Shown here in pieces: positions 11,907-22,728 of a stretch of 64,000 nt of DNA. A program made the translations under genes and the position numbers. The first letter of the stretch is position 1, and each line of letters starts with the position of its first letter. The notes beneath the pieces were generated by a model. The model was given only the letters and a program-made list of their open reading frames with translations. It had not been told where the DNA came from and searched no databases. The stretch comes from Episyrphus balteatus (lineage: Eukaryota > Arthropoda > Insecta > Diptera > Syrphidae), in assembly GCF_945859705.1 (NCBI RefSeq), contig NC_079136.1:92069120-92133119 (forward strand), read 5' to 3'.

Positions 11907-13397
11907 GGGCCCTATCGTGAATCTCCCGGGGAATTTTGTTTCCCACGGAATATTTTATTCCCAACGAATTTTTTTTCCTATCGTGATCTTCCCTAGGAAA
12001 AAAAATCTCCCGAGAAAAAAATTACCAACATTAAAAAAAAAAAATTTTTTTTCGGAAATCAACTTCGAATTGTGGTCAGTGTTCTTATAGGGGTCTTATT
12101 AGAAAAAAATGAATTTAAGTTAAAATTTCCTATATTCCATGGACAATAAAACTAAATATCCCGAACAAATTTCCCCTAGTATGTATTGAATTGTTATATC
12201 TTTTAAAAGATTGGACGATTAAAAGAAGCATTTTGCGTTTCTTTAACAGAATATGTGCGCAAATTTCACCTGAAAGCTTAATTTTTGCTATTAATGAGAT
12301 CAATACGTACGGGAAAATGTCAAAATTTAATCTCAGATAATAGAAACAAAATAAATTAATTCTTTTATGTTACTTACATGATTTCTCCTTTTGCAAATAG
12401 GTTTCACATTACAGTCATCTATATTTTATTTTATTTAAAGATCCGAACAAGAACAAAATTCCCCCGTCTGACAACACTGTTTTGACAATAATGTTTCTTG
12501 TTGTTTTGGAAGAATTTAGTTTTGAAATTGCTTGCTTTAAATTGAATTTTAAATAATTTATAATTTAAATACTTAAAATGCATAGTTTGGCATTTATTTC
12601 ACTGGCGGAGGAGGCGGAAGAAATAAAAAAAAAAAAAAAACGAAATAAAATCAATAGAGTCTTAAGGGATAATTCAAACCCCTTGGAATTACCACAGGAA
12701 TTGTAAGTACATTTCAACAACTTACTGTAGTATCAATCTTATCTACAGACATAATTCTTCTTTTTTCAGATTTATCAAGAATTACAGAATCAATTAACCT
12801 TTATTTAAGTATTTACTTGATACTCTTTCCAATTCTTTCCCCACGGCAAAAACATCATTCGGTGTGCCAAATATCGTCAGATTAAGTGCATGCCTGCGTT
12901 TTTTTTTTTTGCCGAAGGTGGCTACCAGAGAGGAGTCGGCAAAGACCACGACGACGTAGGTCTTGTCTAATCCACGTTCTCAGAAGTATTATCGAACTTC
13001 TTAAATATATTTGAGAAAAATCTCTGTCCAGAGTGGATAAAAAATCAATCGGAAGAAGAACAAAGAAAAACAACTCTGCATTTTTTTGAAAAATATAGGC
13101 TTCCTGAAGTGATTGGATGCATAGATGGGACGCATCTATTAATTTGACCTATAATAAAATTAAAATAATATTTTTATTTATAAAAAAGATTCAATTGCAC
13201 TTACATTGAACCGTCTAGCAAAAATTTCTCCAACAAAATAAAAGCGGAAAAATTCCAGAGAAATCACAATAAAATTCCCATGTAAAAATTATTCACGATA
13301 CCAATAAATTCCGAGGGGAATTTCGAACATCATTCACGATACCAATTTTTCGAACGTGGGAAATATTTCCTGGGAAATTTTGTTCACGATAGGGCCC
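11907..13397 (+). mobile_element. PIF/Harbinger transposon nested in the hAT element
   Basis: The 15-base terminal inverted repeat GGGCCCTATCGTGAA is perfect and is flanked by TTT on both sides, the 3-bp duplication length of PIF/Harbinger. The inside carries a decayed Harbinger transposase on the + strand (12578-13147). At 1491 bp with a frame-broken transposase it is non-autonomous. A related end (CCCTATCGTGAGTTTCACG) occurs alone at about 17998. Confidence 0.9.
12578..13147 (+). pseudogene. PIF/Harbinger (HARBI1-like) transposase pseudogene
   Basis: Family blocks can be read in order but in shifting frames: a start (MHSLAFISLAEEAEE), RVLRDNSNPLELPQEL after a poly-A frameshift (an intron-like GTAAGT follows), GGYQRGVGKDH, STFSEVLSNFLNIFEKNL, CPEWIKNQSEEEQRK and finally FFEKYRLPEVIGCIDGTHL, which holds the first catalytic Asp. 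The sequence stops soon after, so the second and third catalytic acidic residues are lost. Stops and frameshifts confirm decay. Confidence 0.85.
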
Positions 13398-13681
13398 TTT
13401 GTTTCGCATTTGTTGGTAGTAAACGATTACGTTTATCTTCGTAGACTATTGCTGCTTCGAAAAATAGTCTTTCGCTGTAAACACTTGTCCCAGGAGAAGA
13501 AAGGTAGACTTTAGCAAATGTTGTCAAAATATGAAATTTTGCAGTATGTGTTGACCACCACTTGTATGGGTCCGCCTTTCGATCTTGGCGAACGGTCCAC
13601 ATATATAATTCGATTTTGGATGTCTACCTTTGCAGTAGTAGGTAGTGTGCTCAGACATTTACATATCTTAAAAGTAGTTCA

Positions 13682-13996
13682 GGGGGTCTATTACGTAATA
13701 CGAAACGAACGGCAAGTCAACGATACTGAAGTAAACGATAGTTACGACAAAGAGCGATTATGTAAAACGATAAAGTCGTTTGGCCAAACTAAACCGAAAA
13801 AAAATATTTTTTTGAGGCTCACTTCCATTCTACCAGCATACGCAATCATATTATGACAGCTAAACGAAAACGATAGGTAAATGGCAGTCGTAAAGATTAA
13901 CGAGTATCGTTGAAGTAAAACGATTATCGTAATACGTAGCATTTCAACGAGAACGAAGTAGTTTCAACGATTATCGTTTGACAAAATAGGGCCCCA
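13682..13996. repeat. Possible MITE inside the hAT element
   Basis: The ends GGGGTCTATTACG and GACAAAATAGGGCCCC are imperfectly inverted, and the segment is rich in AACGAT/ATCGTT motifs in both orientations, unlike its surroundings. No clean duplication was found, so the borders are approximate. Confidence 0.4.
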
Positions 13997-14572
13997 GTTA
14001 TTTATCGTTACAATACGATGTTATTGGCAAATTTTTAAGCCACATCTATTCTTGAGACAAAGTATAAAATTTTTGAAATTACCAACGTTTTTTTCTGAGT
14101 GTCCTTGGCCGAATATTCGGTATTCGGCCGAATCAATGTTCGCGGCATCTCTAATATTCATATCAAATTAATTAAATCGATTTTGATTGAATTCCAAGAG
14201 TAAATGTAAAATATACCATTTTTCTGAGACTCCTAATGCCTACCCAATTTTACATTATATTTCATAAACCATGTTTTACAAACTTTCTCTGCAGTAAAAA
14301 TTATTATTTTTTTCAATTAATTAGAAGAAAATTGGAACCACCCTAATGAATTTTTTGTTCGATTATTTGGTCAAAATAATATCCACGTTGAAATTTTTGG
14401 AATTCCTAAAGCAACTGTAGAAGATAACATTTTTTTAGAGCCACCCTAACAAGGAAAAATCAATTTAAACGCATTATCTCAAAAAACAAGTTTTAGAAAT
14501 TTTCTGTCATTAAAATCTAGATTTTTCGAAGAACGAAAAAAGAAACATTTTTAGCACTACCCTAATTACTGT

Positions 14573-15212
14573 GTTAGCTTTTAAATTTGTTTACAATTAC
14601 ATATATTTACATTTAATTAACAATAACATCGGATCAAGAGCCAAATAAATTTCTTCGTGAGTTCTGTAGCCATCAAATTCTTCACCAAAATTTATTTCAG
14701 AAAAAAGCTTATGAATTATGATTACCTCACATATTAAAATTATGAGAAGTTTTCACGACGTGAAAAACTTATTGCCCGGAATTATTATTTACGTGAAATT
14801 CACAGGCTAATTACAAAAGGTCTGTTTGGGTACTGCCTAAAACAGAAATATTTCAATTTTTGACAAAAATAATATACAAAAAAACACAGTTCCAGAGTAC
14901 CAAAACTGGAATTCGGTTAAAAATGTTGAAAAAAGTAGAAATATTTCTGTTAGACAGCACCCAAAATAAAGCTAATGAATCCAGCTGTCATTTGATTGGA
15001 ATATCGGAAATATTCGCTTCGAATCCGATAATTAAGCAATGGGCACGTTCAGAAAATATTAGGAACTAAATATTTACGCAACGTCATTTTCTGAACGGAA
15101 ATTTGAGTAAATTGACTAAATTAGTTTGGATACACCATTGTCAAATTTCGAAATTTACTTGAGATCGCGTGGGACAGACACCAAATTTCACTTCACTTTA
15201 ATTAATAAATAT
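14573..15212. other. Intergenic, no supported gene
   Basis: A/T-rich sequence. At about 15041-15110, GGGCACGTTCAGAAAATATT... resembles the end of a repeat also seen at 41.27 kb (left end) and 17.9 kb (right end, inverted). The open frame at 14860-15069 overlaps that repeat and has no family features. Confidence 0.5.
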
Positions 15213-16030
15213 GGGTTGGGGTCGAAATTCTGTATGTGCCAAAATTCGGATTCCAAAATTCTTCATTCCAAAATTCTGTATTTTAAAATGCTGTAAATTC
15301 AAAATTCTGTATTTAAAAATTCTGTAAATTCAAAATTCTGCATTCTAAAATTCTGTAAATACAAAATTCTGAATTTCAAAATTCTGCATTCCTAAATTCT
15401 GTAAATGATCATTTACAGAATTTTGGAGTACATATTTTTGGTATTTTCTTTGAAGAAAATGTTGAAGTAAAGTACCTCCCAAATTAATTTGCATATGACT
15501 TACAGATATTGGATTGAATTTGAATGACATACATTGAATACCAAAATACTAGTAATATTTAGCCAAGAATCTTCATACATATTTCACCATTTTGTTTTTT
15601 CGTTATTTTTTATTTGTTTTTGTCTTTTTTTGTAAGGTCTGAAACGAAACTTAAATATTGATGTATGTAGAACATAATCTCTTATTTCCTAATTTTTCCT
15701 TTACGAAAACTGTCACATGAGGTTTTATGTAGAACATAAATCCTGAACTTGCGTTTTACCAAACGGCTCTTATACACTGTTATACTTAATTTGTTAATTG
15801 AATATAAATTGTTTAACAGGAAAGACAAACAGATATAGGTATGGAATATACAGAATTCCAAAAAGCAGAATAATGGATTTCCAGAATTTTGGATTTACAG
15901 AATTTTGAAATACAGAATAATAGAAAAGCAGAATATTGGAATACAGAATTATGTTCATACAGAATTTTTTATTAAAATACAGAATTTTGGTCATACAGAA
16001 TTTAGGAATACAGAATAAGGACCCGTTCCC
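15213..16030 (+). mobile_element. Foldback-like element with subterminal AATTCTGTA arrays, copy A
   Basis: Starts GGGTTGGGGTCGAAATTCTG and ends CAGAATAAGGACCCGTTCCC (imperfect terminal inverted repeats), flanked by a perfect 9-bp duplication AATAAATAT (15204-15212 and 16031-16039). Both ends carry degenerate arrays of a short unit: AAAATTCTGTA on the left, its reverse complement TACAGAATTTT on the right, about 200 bp each. The 400-bp centre has no coding sign. The array ends plus 9-bp duplication resemble Foldback (FB) elements; the family is otherwise unknown to me. Confidence 0.85.
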
Positions 16031-16044
16031 AATAAATATTCATG

Positions 16045-16582
16045 CCTATTAGTGAATTCGCTCCCATGGAGTTGACTGGATTCGCGGTAGATTCGCATTT
16101 GCGATATATTTTTATTAGTGAATTCGACGAATTAACTGTATAATCGACTCCTGTGTCTACGTTCTGTAACATATAGTCGAGAGCTTCTCGCATCGAAAAA
16201 TTGTGAAACAAAAATTCCAATCATTTGTCTACTTATAATTTTTAATTAAATTTTAATTTTAAAATTTTTTTTTTATTTTGTTTTGTGAAATAAAAATAAA
16301 TAAATATGGACACTTTTTTTTTGTTTTCTATGTTTTGTTTTTATTAAAAAAAAAAAAACTGCCGATTCGTAGCAAAAAAGCCGCGAATGTGAAGTGAAAC
16401 AAATTGTATGGAGTGTAAATGATCTGCGAATTCAGTAATAGGAAATAAGTTGAACAGAATGTCGGTCGTGCAGGGTCTGTTACCGACATTCGTACATCTT
16501 TCTATCGTCGAATTCACTAATAGCAAAATATTTAAAAATGATTGAAACTTCACTTTTTACCATTCGTCGAATTCATAATAGG
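16045..16582. repeat. MITE with CCTATTAGTGAATTCG ends
   Basis: The left end CCTATTAGTGAATTCG and the right end CGAATTCATAATAGG are inverted. An inner second pair (TTAGTGAATTCGACG near 16113; CGTCGAATTCACTAATAG near 16506) repeats the motif. Non-coding. Confidence 0.6.
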
Positions 16583-16798
16583 AGTGATTATTAATTACAA
16601 GCGGTAATGCACTGTTTACTCGTATAAAACAACAACAACGTGTTTCGGATTTAACATTAAGGCAAAATTTTAAACATATTTTTTTAGTTTGTACTTTTCA
16701 GTTTTTATGTTTACGTAAATGTACTTGGTACTGAACAATATAGATAATTGTAATGGGCCATATTCATAGTCATATTTTAAAAGCTATAATAACTTAAA

Positions 16799-16982
16799 CC
16801 CGTATTCTGCTATTCGATTCACGTTAATCGAAAGATTTCTTTCCTTTACCACGTCAACATGACTTTGAAAAAACGCTAAATTTCGAAAGCAAAACGTTGT
16901 TTCCGTGTGGTTTAGAAATTTTAAAGAAAAAAAAATTGTTCAAGTTTAATTTTAAACCCCAATCGAATAACAGAATACGGCC
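16799..16982. repeat. Short MITE with CCGTATTCTG ends
   Basis: The ends CCGTATTCTGCTATTCGATT and AATCGAATAACAGAATACGG are inverted copies with one mismatch over 20 bases. The unit is about 184 bp and non-coding. Confidence 0.68.
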
Positions 16983-17287
16983 AAAAGTTATTACCTAGGT
17001 TAGAAGCAGCTCTTTTAAATACAAAAATGATTTAGAAATGGGTCAAAATTGTCTATGAATAAGATAAATATCAGTCTATCTTAGAAGCAAGAAAATAACA
17101 GCTTATGAAAGAACTAAGAATATGGCCCGATACATTTTATGTATAAATTTTTTTAAAAGACCAATTGGTGACTCAGTATCAAGTCTATTTCTAATTTTAG
17201 TTTTGAGAAGTGTTATTTTTGACATCTAATCTGCTTCTAAGAAAGACTGGAGTTTATCCTATTCAAATTACATTGGATTTGAGTTCA

Positions 17288-17735
17288 GGGGTGGAATCGG
17301 CTAAGGTGATAGTTGATTGTCACCTTTTTGATTGTCACTTTTGACCATCACCTATTCTTTGCCCTGAGTAAAGTGATCACTAAAACCCTACAAGTGCAGA
17401 GATTTCGATGAGTATTCGACTCACACGGGAAAGACCGAGGTTCGATCCCTACCGGTGCCCAATTTTTTTTTTATTTCTTAATAAATATTAAATATTTTAT
17501 ATTTTTTCTTCACAAGAAACCATATTTTACTCAACGAACTAAAATTTTCGTATTATTTTTTAATATAATGAAGTTCGCCGTTGAGGATTGCAATAAAAAT
17601 AGAAAGTGAAAGTGACACAAATAGCTGTCACCTACAATCCATAAGAAAAAGGTGATCGTCACTTTGATAATCACCTTACGCGGAGCAAAAGTACTTATTG
17701 TGATGATCAACAATCACCTTAGCCGATTCCACCCC
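17288..17735. repeat. MITE with GGGGTGGAATCGGCTAAGG ends and a tRNA-like core
   Basis: The terminal inverted repeat starts GGGGTGGAATCGGCTAAGGT and runs about 28 bases with one mismatch. The inside (17385-17600) contains a Pol III B-box-like GGTTCGATCCC followed by a poly-T/A tract, and a core shared with the repeat at 60.65-61.19 kb (CCCTACAAGTGC, CACAAGAAACCATA, AATATAATG.AGTTCGCC). The outer ends of that second copy are different. Confidence 0.72.
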
Positions 17736-18099
17736 AGAATTTATGAAAACTATGATAAATCATAGTTTTTGGCAACACAGGATGTTGAAAAAAAAAACTT
17801 TCCTAAATACCTATTTAGGGAAAATTTTCTTGCCTAACTTTCCAGTCAGCTTTTCAATAAAATTACCTAAATTCAAAGGATTATTTTGACAATTGACCAA
17901 TCAGAGTCCGAGAAATTACGTAAATTTTTAGTCCCTAACGTTTCTGAACCTGCCCAATGTGAGGCCAATCGAAAGAGAGATATTGAATCATTCAGCCCTA
18001 TCGTGAGTTTCACGTGGAATGTTTTCCACCCGGAATATTTTTCTTCGCCCGGAAAGTATCGTCAGTTTCACTCGAACATGCCTAAATTTGGATAACCAT

Positions 18100-18953
18100 C
18101 ACAAGTACATACAGCTGCAGTCTACAGAGAACTAAAAACGACAAGAAGATGAACACGCTTATTTATTAAACATTTACAAAAAAAAATAAATGAGCATTTA
18201 TATTTACGAATTCACCTGGCCCAATGCAAAATCATCGTCAATTTGTTTTATTTTTTTTGTTTGCAAAATTTTGAATAAGATACGTCTTTCTATAATTAAT
18301 TAAATAATAAATAATATTAGACCGTCTTACAAGAACCTAGAAAAACAAATACAACAAAAAAAATAAACACATGAAAATTAAACAACAACAACAAAACAAA
18401 CCCAACACTTGGTTTGAATTCGCCGCAAACTAATTTTTTTTGACATTTTATCTTACACCGAATTTCTGTTAAAATGACAGATGATGGTGAAGGAGAACCA
18501 AAAAGAAAAAGTCAAAGCGAATTGGTCCGTCATTTTACATATTTGTTTATGTATTTGTGATTATTTAAAGCGAATGTGTTGTGTAGATGAGTGAGGCAAG
18601 AACTTCGGCAAAAAAAAAATACAACGAAACACAACAAGAAGAAGCTGCTGAAATAGGCAAGGCACGCAGCAATCGTATCGACAATCGAGAAAATTTTGAG
18701 TTAAAATAATTAAGCACACACATAATTTTTGTAAGTGGAAAAAAGAACACACAAAAACTTAATCTCAAATGTTGATATATATTGAATTAACCTCAGTACT
18801 CAGGAAAATTAAAAATTATTAAAATAATTACTGAATGGAGAGTATTTTGTCGTCTGCAGGAGGAGCAGTAAATAGACAAAAAATAATACTTATATCTATA
18901 GTTTAGAAAAGTCTCTAGAAGAAGGACGGGAACAACCAAACGAACCCTGAAAG
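18100..18953 (+). other. Candidate 5' UTR exon of the ZMYND8-like gene, with two small upstream ORFs
   Basis: A/C-rich sequence with AACAACAACA runs, as in fly 5' UTRs, ends at a consensus donor, AAAG|GTAATG, at 18954. It contains two short open frames with good start contexts: 18474-18560 (28 codons, MTDDGEGEPKRKSQSEL...) and 18587-18709 (40 codons, MSEARTSAKKKYNETQ...). The start of the exon cannot be fixed. It could equally be the first exon of an unrelated gene; link to the gene at 31.7 kb is inference from order and strand. Confidence 0.3.
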
Positions 18954-18959
18954 GTAATG

Positions 18960-21300
18960 ATTCTCTTTTTTTTTCTTTCAAATATACCTACATTTTGTAT
19001 TTAATTATAAAACATTATATTTATTGAATTGGGGGTTTCATTGCTTTGCAAATGAATATGTTCCAACATGCACTTGGGAAAGGTTGTGGAAATTGACCAC
19101 GAGAGAGCAAGCAGTCTTAGCCGAGAGAAAACTAAAATGGAAACCGCTAAATGACTTCCATCATATTACGTCTCTATACGTGGAAGTAACCATAGAAAGC
19201 ACCCTTGCCTTCTTGGGTTTTTTCTTAATAATAACATTATCTTTGGGGTCATAGTAGATAGATATATTATGACATATATGCGCTGAAGTTTATTTTGCGC
19301 CTATTCAGTGCTGAAAAAAGGAGGAAGTAGGAATGTATATGCTCTCTTGCCGGTTTCGTACCTATATGCATTCTAAAGGTAACCCTAGAAATTCTACACT
19401 CTATCTTAAATTTACCTAAATTCATAACCATGATTCCCTTCAGATGACATGTTAATTATTATACTTTTATGTTTATATATATGTAGTCAATTTCATTATT
19501 CTGTGCAATTTTCTTGCAATAAATTTAAGTCTACACAAAAATAAAGTAAAAGAAAAGATTCGTTTCATCGTTTCTTCCTAATCGTATACACATAAATATT
19601 TGTGCATATTATATGTATGTATGTATCCTGGTTCGTGGATCATGTCATGAATACATCTCTCAGTCTCAGCACTCGAGTGTTAATTCGCACAGTTTTATGT
19701 AAAATTGTAATACACCAATGTGCAGTGCATACATGATTCCAAGAGAAAATGAGACAAGCATATATTACCTCTCAATTATTAAAAGCCACTAACAACAACT
19801 GAATTAAAACTTTGAAAAAAACAATATTAGCTCCGAAGTCCATAGTACTAAATGGTACTATATATACCTACAAGAGAGTAGAGCAAAATAATATTCTTGA
19901 AAGGAATTTTTTATTTGTAGATGTTATAACCTACCTTCTCAACGAACGACCTTCATGAAAAACATTTTCAATGTACCTACCTATGTAGGTATATACCCTA
20001 AAAAATAAGTTGCTCAATTTGTTTGGTTTTTCTTTAAGTAAAATAAGGAAGTATTTTGACTTGGAAGGTTTACTAGACTGATTTATTGAAGTTGGCACAC
20101 TGATACTATATTTTTATATCTTGTATTATTTTCAAGTAAATAAAAAAAATAGTTTTTTTTAATGCAGTTTTGTAAATCACTATAAAACCAAATAATTCCT
20201 ATAAAGTTGACGAAAAAATTTATAAAAGGGTCAGGCCCCAATCGTCATAAATCAGTATTTTACATTCTTGTTTTTTTGTTTTTCCTCTTTCTTTGGTTTG
20301 GTGGGGGAACATAACCCCTCCAAACATCTAATAAAGCATTAATTCGCACTACTGAATAAAGTCTGTTATAATAGTATCCCATCCTAGAACTGATTTCAGG
20401 CTACTAAGAGTCTATGGAAGGGTTAATTGGGCCCTAATCTTTTCATATGGCATATCCCAAACGGTTTTTGATTTAATTCATATCTGGGTTAGGTTAGGTA
20501 GAAATGGCTGTCAGGAAAACGACTGACACACTTATCTGGGTTAATCGTAGGTCAAGCCATCCCATCGCTTCCATTTTGTTTACCAGTACTCGGAAATGCA
20601 CCTGGCGAGCGATGTTTTGTCTCGCATTATTCTATATCCACAAGAAGTTTTTTTTTTCAATAAACGCACAGTGTGGTCAATCACGAATCTAGCTGGACAA
20701 AATTAATAACTCGCGTTAAATCGAGTAAACAGTTTTAAACAAATGAATTTGAATAGATAAAATTCTATTTAAAAGAAAGATTTTTTAAAAAGAAATCATT
20801 AAATTTCTGCAAAAAGTGGGTCAAAATAGTATAATGAAAAAAATGCATTTTTATAGTATTTGAACTTAAAACTATTGCTATTCACGAAAAGAGAGGCAGA
20901 ATAATTAGTTTTGATTAAGAAATAGATTTTTTACACACGTTTTTGACAGGTGACATACATGATTTATTTTCTCAATATCTTGCTTTAAATTAAAATTTTA
21001 GCAATGATTTTAATTAAAAAATATCTGCAGATAATTTAAAAAAGTAACTCCTTTTAGTGTGATGCAAACTTGAAACATAAGGGCCTATTAAAAACAGTTG
21101 TGTTTATATTACCTTCGATGTTTTTCAAGCCAATAATGCTCTAAATTTCTTTGTGACCCTATTTCTAGCCTTTTGCACTTGCTTGCTTTTTACATTTAAC
21201 TTGTTTAATGGTCAAAATAGACGTGCAGTTTTTTCCCTGCAGCAAAATAAAATAACATGCCGCGCAGATCTGCATCATGTCACTATTTATAAATTCCATG
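18960..21300. other. No supported gene
   Basis: A/T-rich, moderately complex sequence. The 76-codon open frame at 19024-19254 has Trp/Leu-rich sequence without any recognised domain. Around 20490-20700 the motif GGGTTAGGTTAGGTAG and the following ~180 bases look like a dispersed fly repeat, but I have no second copy here. Confidence 0.4.
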
Positions 21301-21303
21301 CCA

Positions 21304-21660
21304 AGTCAGCTATTACATGAAGACTCAAGAGGCGCGACTCTTTTTAAACATAATGAGTGCAAAAGAGAAAAAAGATGAAAGAAAAAATTATTCGACCCGA
21401 CCCGACCCGAGAGTCGTGGGTCGTGAGTCCGAGACTTTTTTGACGTTTCTTTTTCCACTTTTTCTTTTTTCAACATTTCCTCTCATTTCTTTTTGCTTCT
21501 TGGTGCAATACAACAACAAATTTAAATCAAAAGAGAAATGTCAAATTTGAGTCCTTGACTCAAGAGGCATCGTGTAATAGTACGCGCCTCACAGAATGAT
21601 TATCAACAGAAAATTCGAAAAAAGAGTCAAGCCTCTTGCGGCTTCGTGTAATAGCTGACC
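21304..21660. repeat. MITE with GTCAGCTATTACA ends
   Basis: The left end GTCAGCTATTACATGAAG and the right end CTTCGTGTAATAGCTGAC are inverted, each followed inward by AAGAGGC..GACTC. A third internal copy of the end motif (GACTCAAGAGGCATCGTGTA) lies near 21560. Non-coding. Confidence 0.65.
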
Positions 21661-21721
21661 AAGTTTATTGGCAGTTGACACAATATATAATTCAAAAAAT
21701 TCAAATAACGATCGTTTTATA

Positions 21722-22452
21722 TCGAATTCCTTTCAATTAAAAAATCGAATTTTCGGCGATCTCGAAGCGAATTTTTTCTGAAAATCATGTTCCATAGAAA
21801 AAAAATTCGCCTCAAACGAAGCAGAATTCGAATTTTTTTTAATCCCTCTTTTTTGAGAGATTTACACGGATTTGCACACACACTTGTAACATTTGACATT
21901 TCTCAAACGTCAAGCTGAAAGTTTTCTTCGTGTTGTTTGTTGATTTGAGAACACCAACTTCAAATAAAGAGTAAATTTTAATTCAATATCGTATTTTTAT
22001 TGCGGAAAAATATGAAATAAATAAAAAAAAACAATGTGCGATCAAATTATATTTTTTCCTGGCATATTTCTTGTGAAAAAGTAAAATTACTGTGACTTTT
22101 CTTCTCGTAATTGTCGTCAGAAAATTTTTTCTCTGTAAAACCACAGCATACGACCAAAATAATAACCTTCTACTTCATCTTCACTCAGATCTTAATAATA
22201 ACTGCAATTTCCCTTTGATTCTGATTAAAATAAATCTATATTACCGAAGAAAATAAACAAAATTATTGATCAAAGGAATCTCTGGTTTTATTTTGCAGAA
22301 ATTGTTTTGGTTTCAGCTTGACGTTCGTGTAAAAATTGTTGTCAAATGACACACATACAATCGCAAAAAGAATTCGGTCTGTTTTCATGTTCCTTTTTAA
22401 CACCAAAAATTCGATTTTTTTGAGGCGATTCAAAAAATTGAAAGGAATTCGA
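21722..22452. repeat. MITE with TCGAATTCCTTTCAATT ends
   Basis: The ends TCGAATTCCTTTCAATT and AATTGAAAGGAATTCGA are perfectly inverted over 17 bases, with GGCGATTC/GAATCGCC-type motifs inside. Length 731 bp, no coding signs. Confidence 0.7.
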
Positions 22453-22466
22453 CATTAATTTTCTTA

Positions 22467-22725
22467 GAGCCCCCGCACACTACAAACTTTCTATCGGCCG
22501 ATAGTTCGGTCGGGCTAGGCAGCCGACTAAACAGTCGGGTCGCTAGGAAATATTTAAAGTTTGAAGGCAATTGTGTAGCAAAACAAACTTTTTTTTCGAT
22601 CAAACAAACTTTTTGATCGGCCGATACTTAATCGTTGTAGTGTGCGCACTCTCATACATTTTCATTCTGATTAAGGGGCCGACTAAACTGTCGGCCGATA
22701 GAAAGTTTGTAGTGTGCAAGGGCTC
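22467..22725. repeat. MITE with TTA duplication, GAGCCC ends
   Basis: The ends GAGCCCCCGCACACTACAAA and TTTGTAGTGTGCAAGGGCTC are inverted for about 45 bases, with few mismatches, including CTTTCTATCGGCCGATAG inside. TTA flanks both sides (22464-22466 and 22726-22728), a PIF/Harbinger-type duplication. Confidence 0.82.
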
Positions 22726-22728
22726 TTA

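Larger units (their letters stand above)
11857..13602 (-). pseudogene. hAT transposase C-terminus, interrupted by a Harbinger element
   Basis: Read on the minus strand, 13602-13401 encodes DRKADPYKWW, SSPGTSVYSERLF and DKRNRLLPTNAKQ, the classic hAT dimerisation (hATC) motifs. The frame is broken by the element at 11907-13397. Skipping that element and one copy of its TTT duplication, the reading continues on the far side (11903-11857) with VFIHHNLPSVDYEY and a stop, exactly the usual hAT ending. The N-terminal BED finger and catalytic core are missing. The gene is dead. Confidence 0.9.
11687..14153 (-). mobile_element. hAT transposon, internally deleted, with nested insertions
   Basis: The terminal inverted repeat TAGAGATGCCGCGAACATT is 19 bases and perfect at both ends. 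It is flanked by a perfect 8-bp target-site duplication ATATTCAT (11679-11686 and 14154-14161), the length typical of hAT elements. ATTCGGCCGAATA palindromes lie inside both ends. The minus strand carries the C-terminal end of a hAT transposase. A PIF/Harbinger element and a possible MITE have inserted into it; without them only about 660 bp of hAT sequence remain, so it cannot be autonomous. Confidence 0.93.
11509..14572. mobile_element. Repeat element (ends TTAGGGTGG/CTACCCTAA) hosting a hAT insertion
   Basis: The left end, ATTAGGGTGGCGCAGAAAAA, and the right end, TTTTTAGCACTACCCTAAT, are loosely inverted. The inner sequence on both sides of the hAT insertion (AATTAGGGTGTTCAAAAA on the left; TTGAATTCCAAGAG and CATGTTTTACAAACTTT on the right) is found continuous in a second copy at 48.82-49.8 kb, which therefore serves as an empty site. 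Element class unknown. Confidence 0.6.

Noticed and set aside
17397..17460. Possible complete tRNA gene
   Set aside because: A good B box and T arm are present (GGTTCGATCCCTACCGG), but no matching acceptor 5' strand, D arm or anticodon stem could be found upstream.
20485..20505. GGGTTAGGTTAGGTAG as a possible interstitial telomere repeat (TTAGG)
   Set aside because: Only about two units are present and similar words are common in fly dispersed repeats; not enough for a telomeric call.
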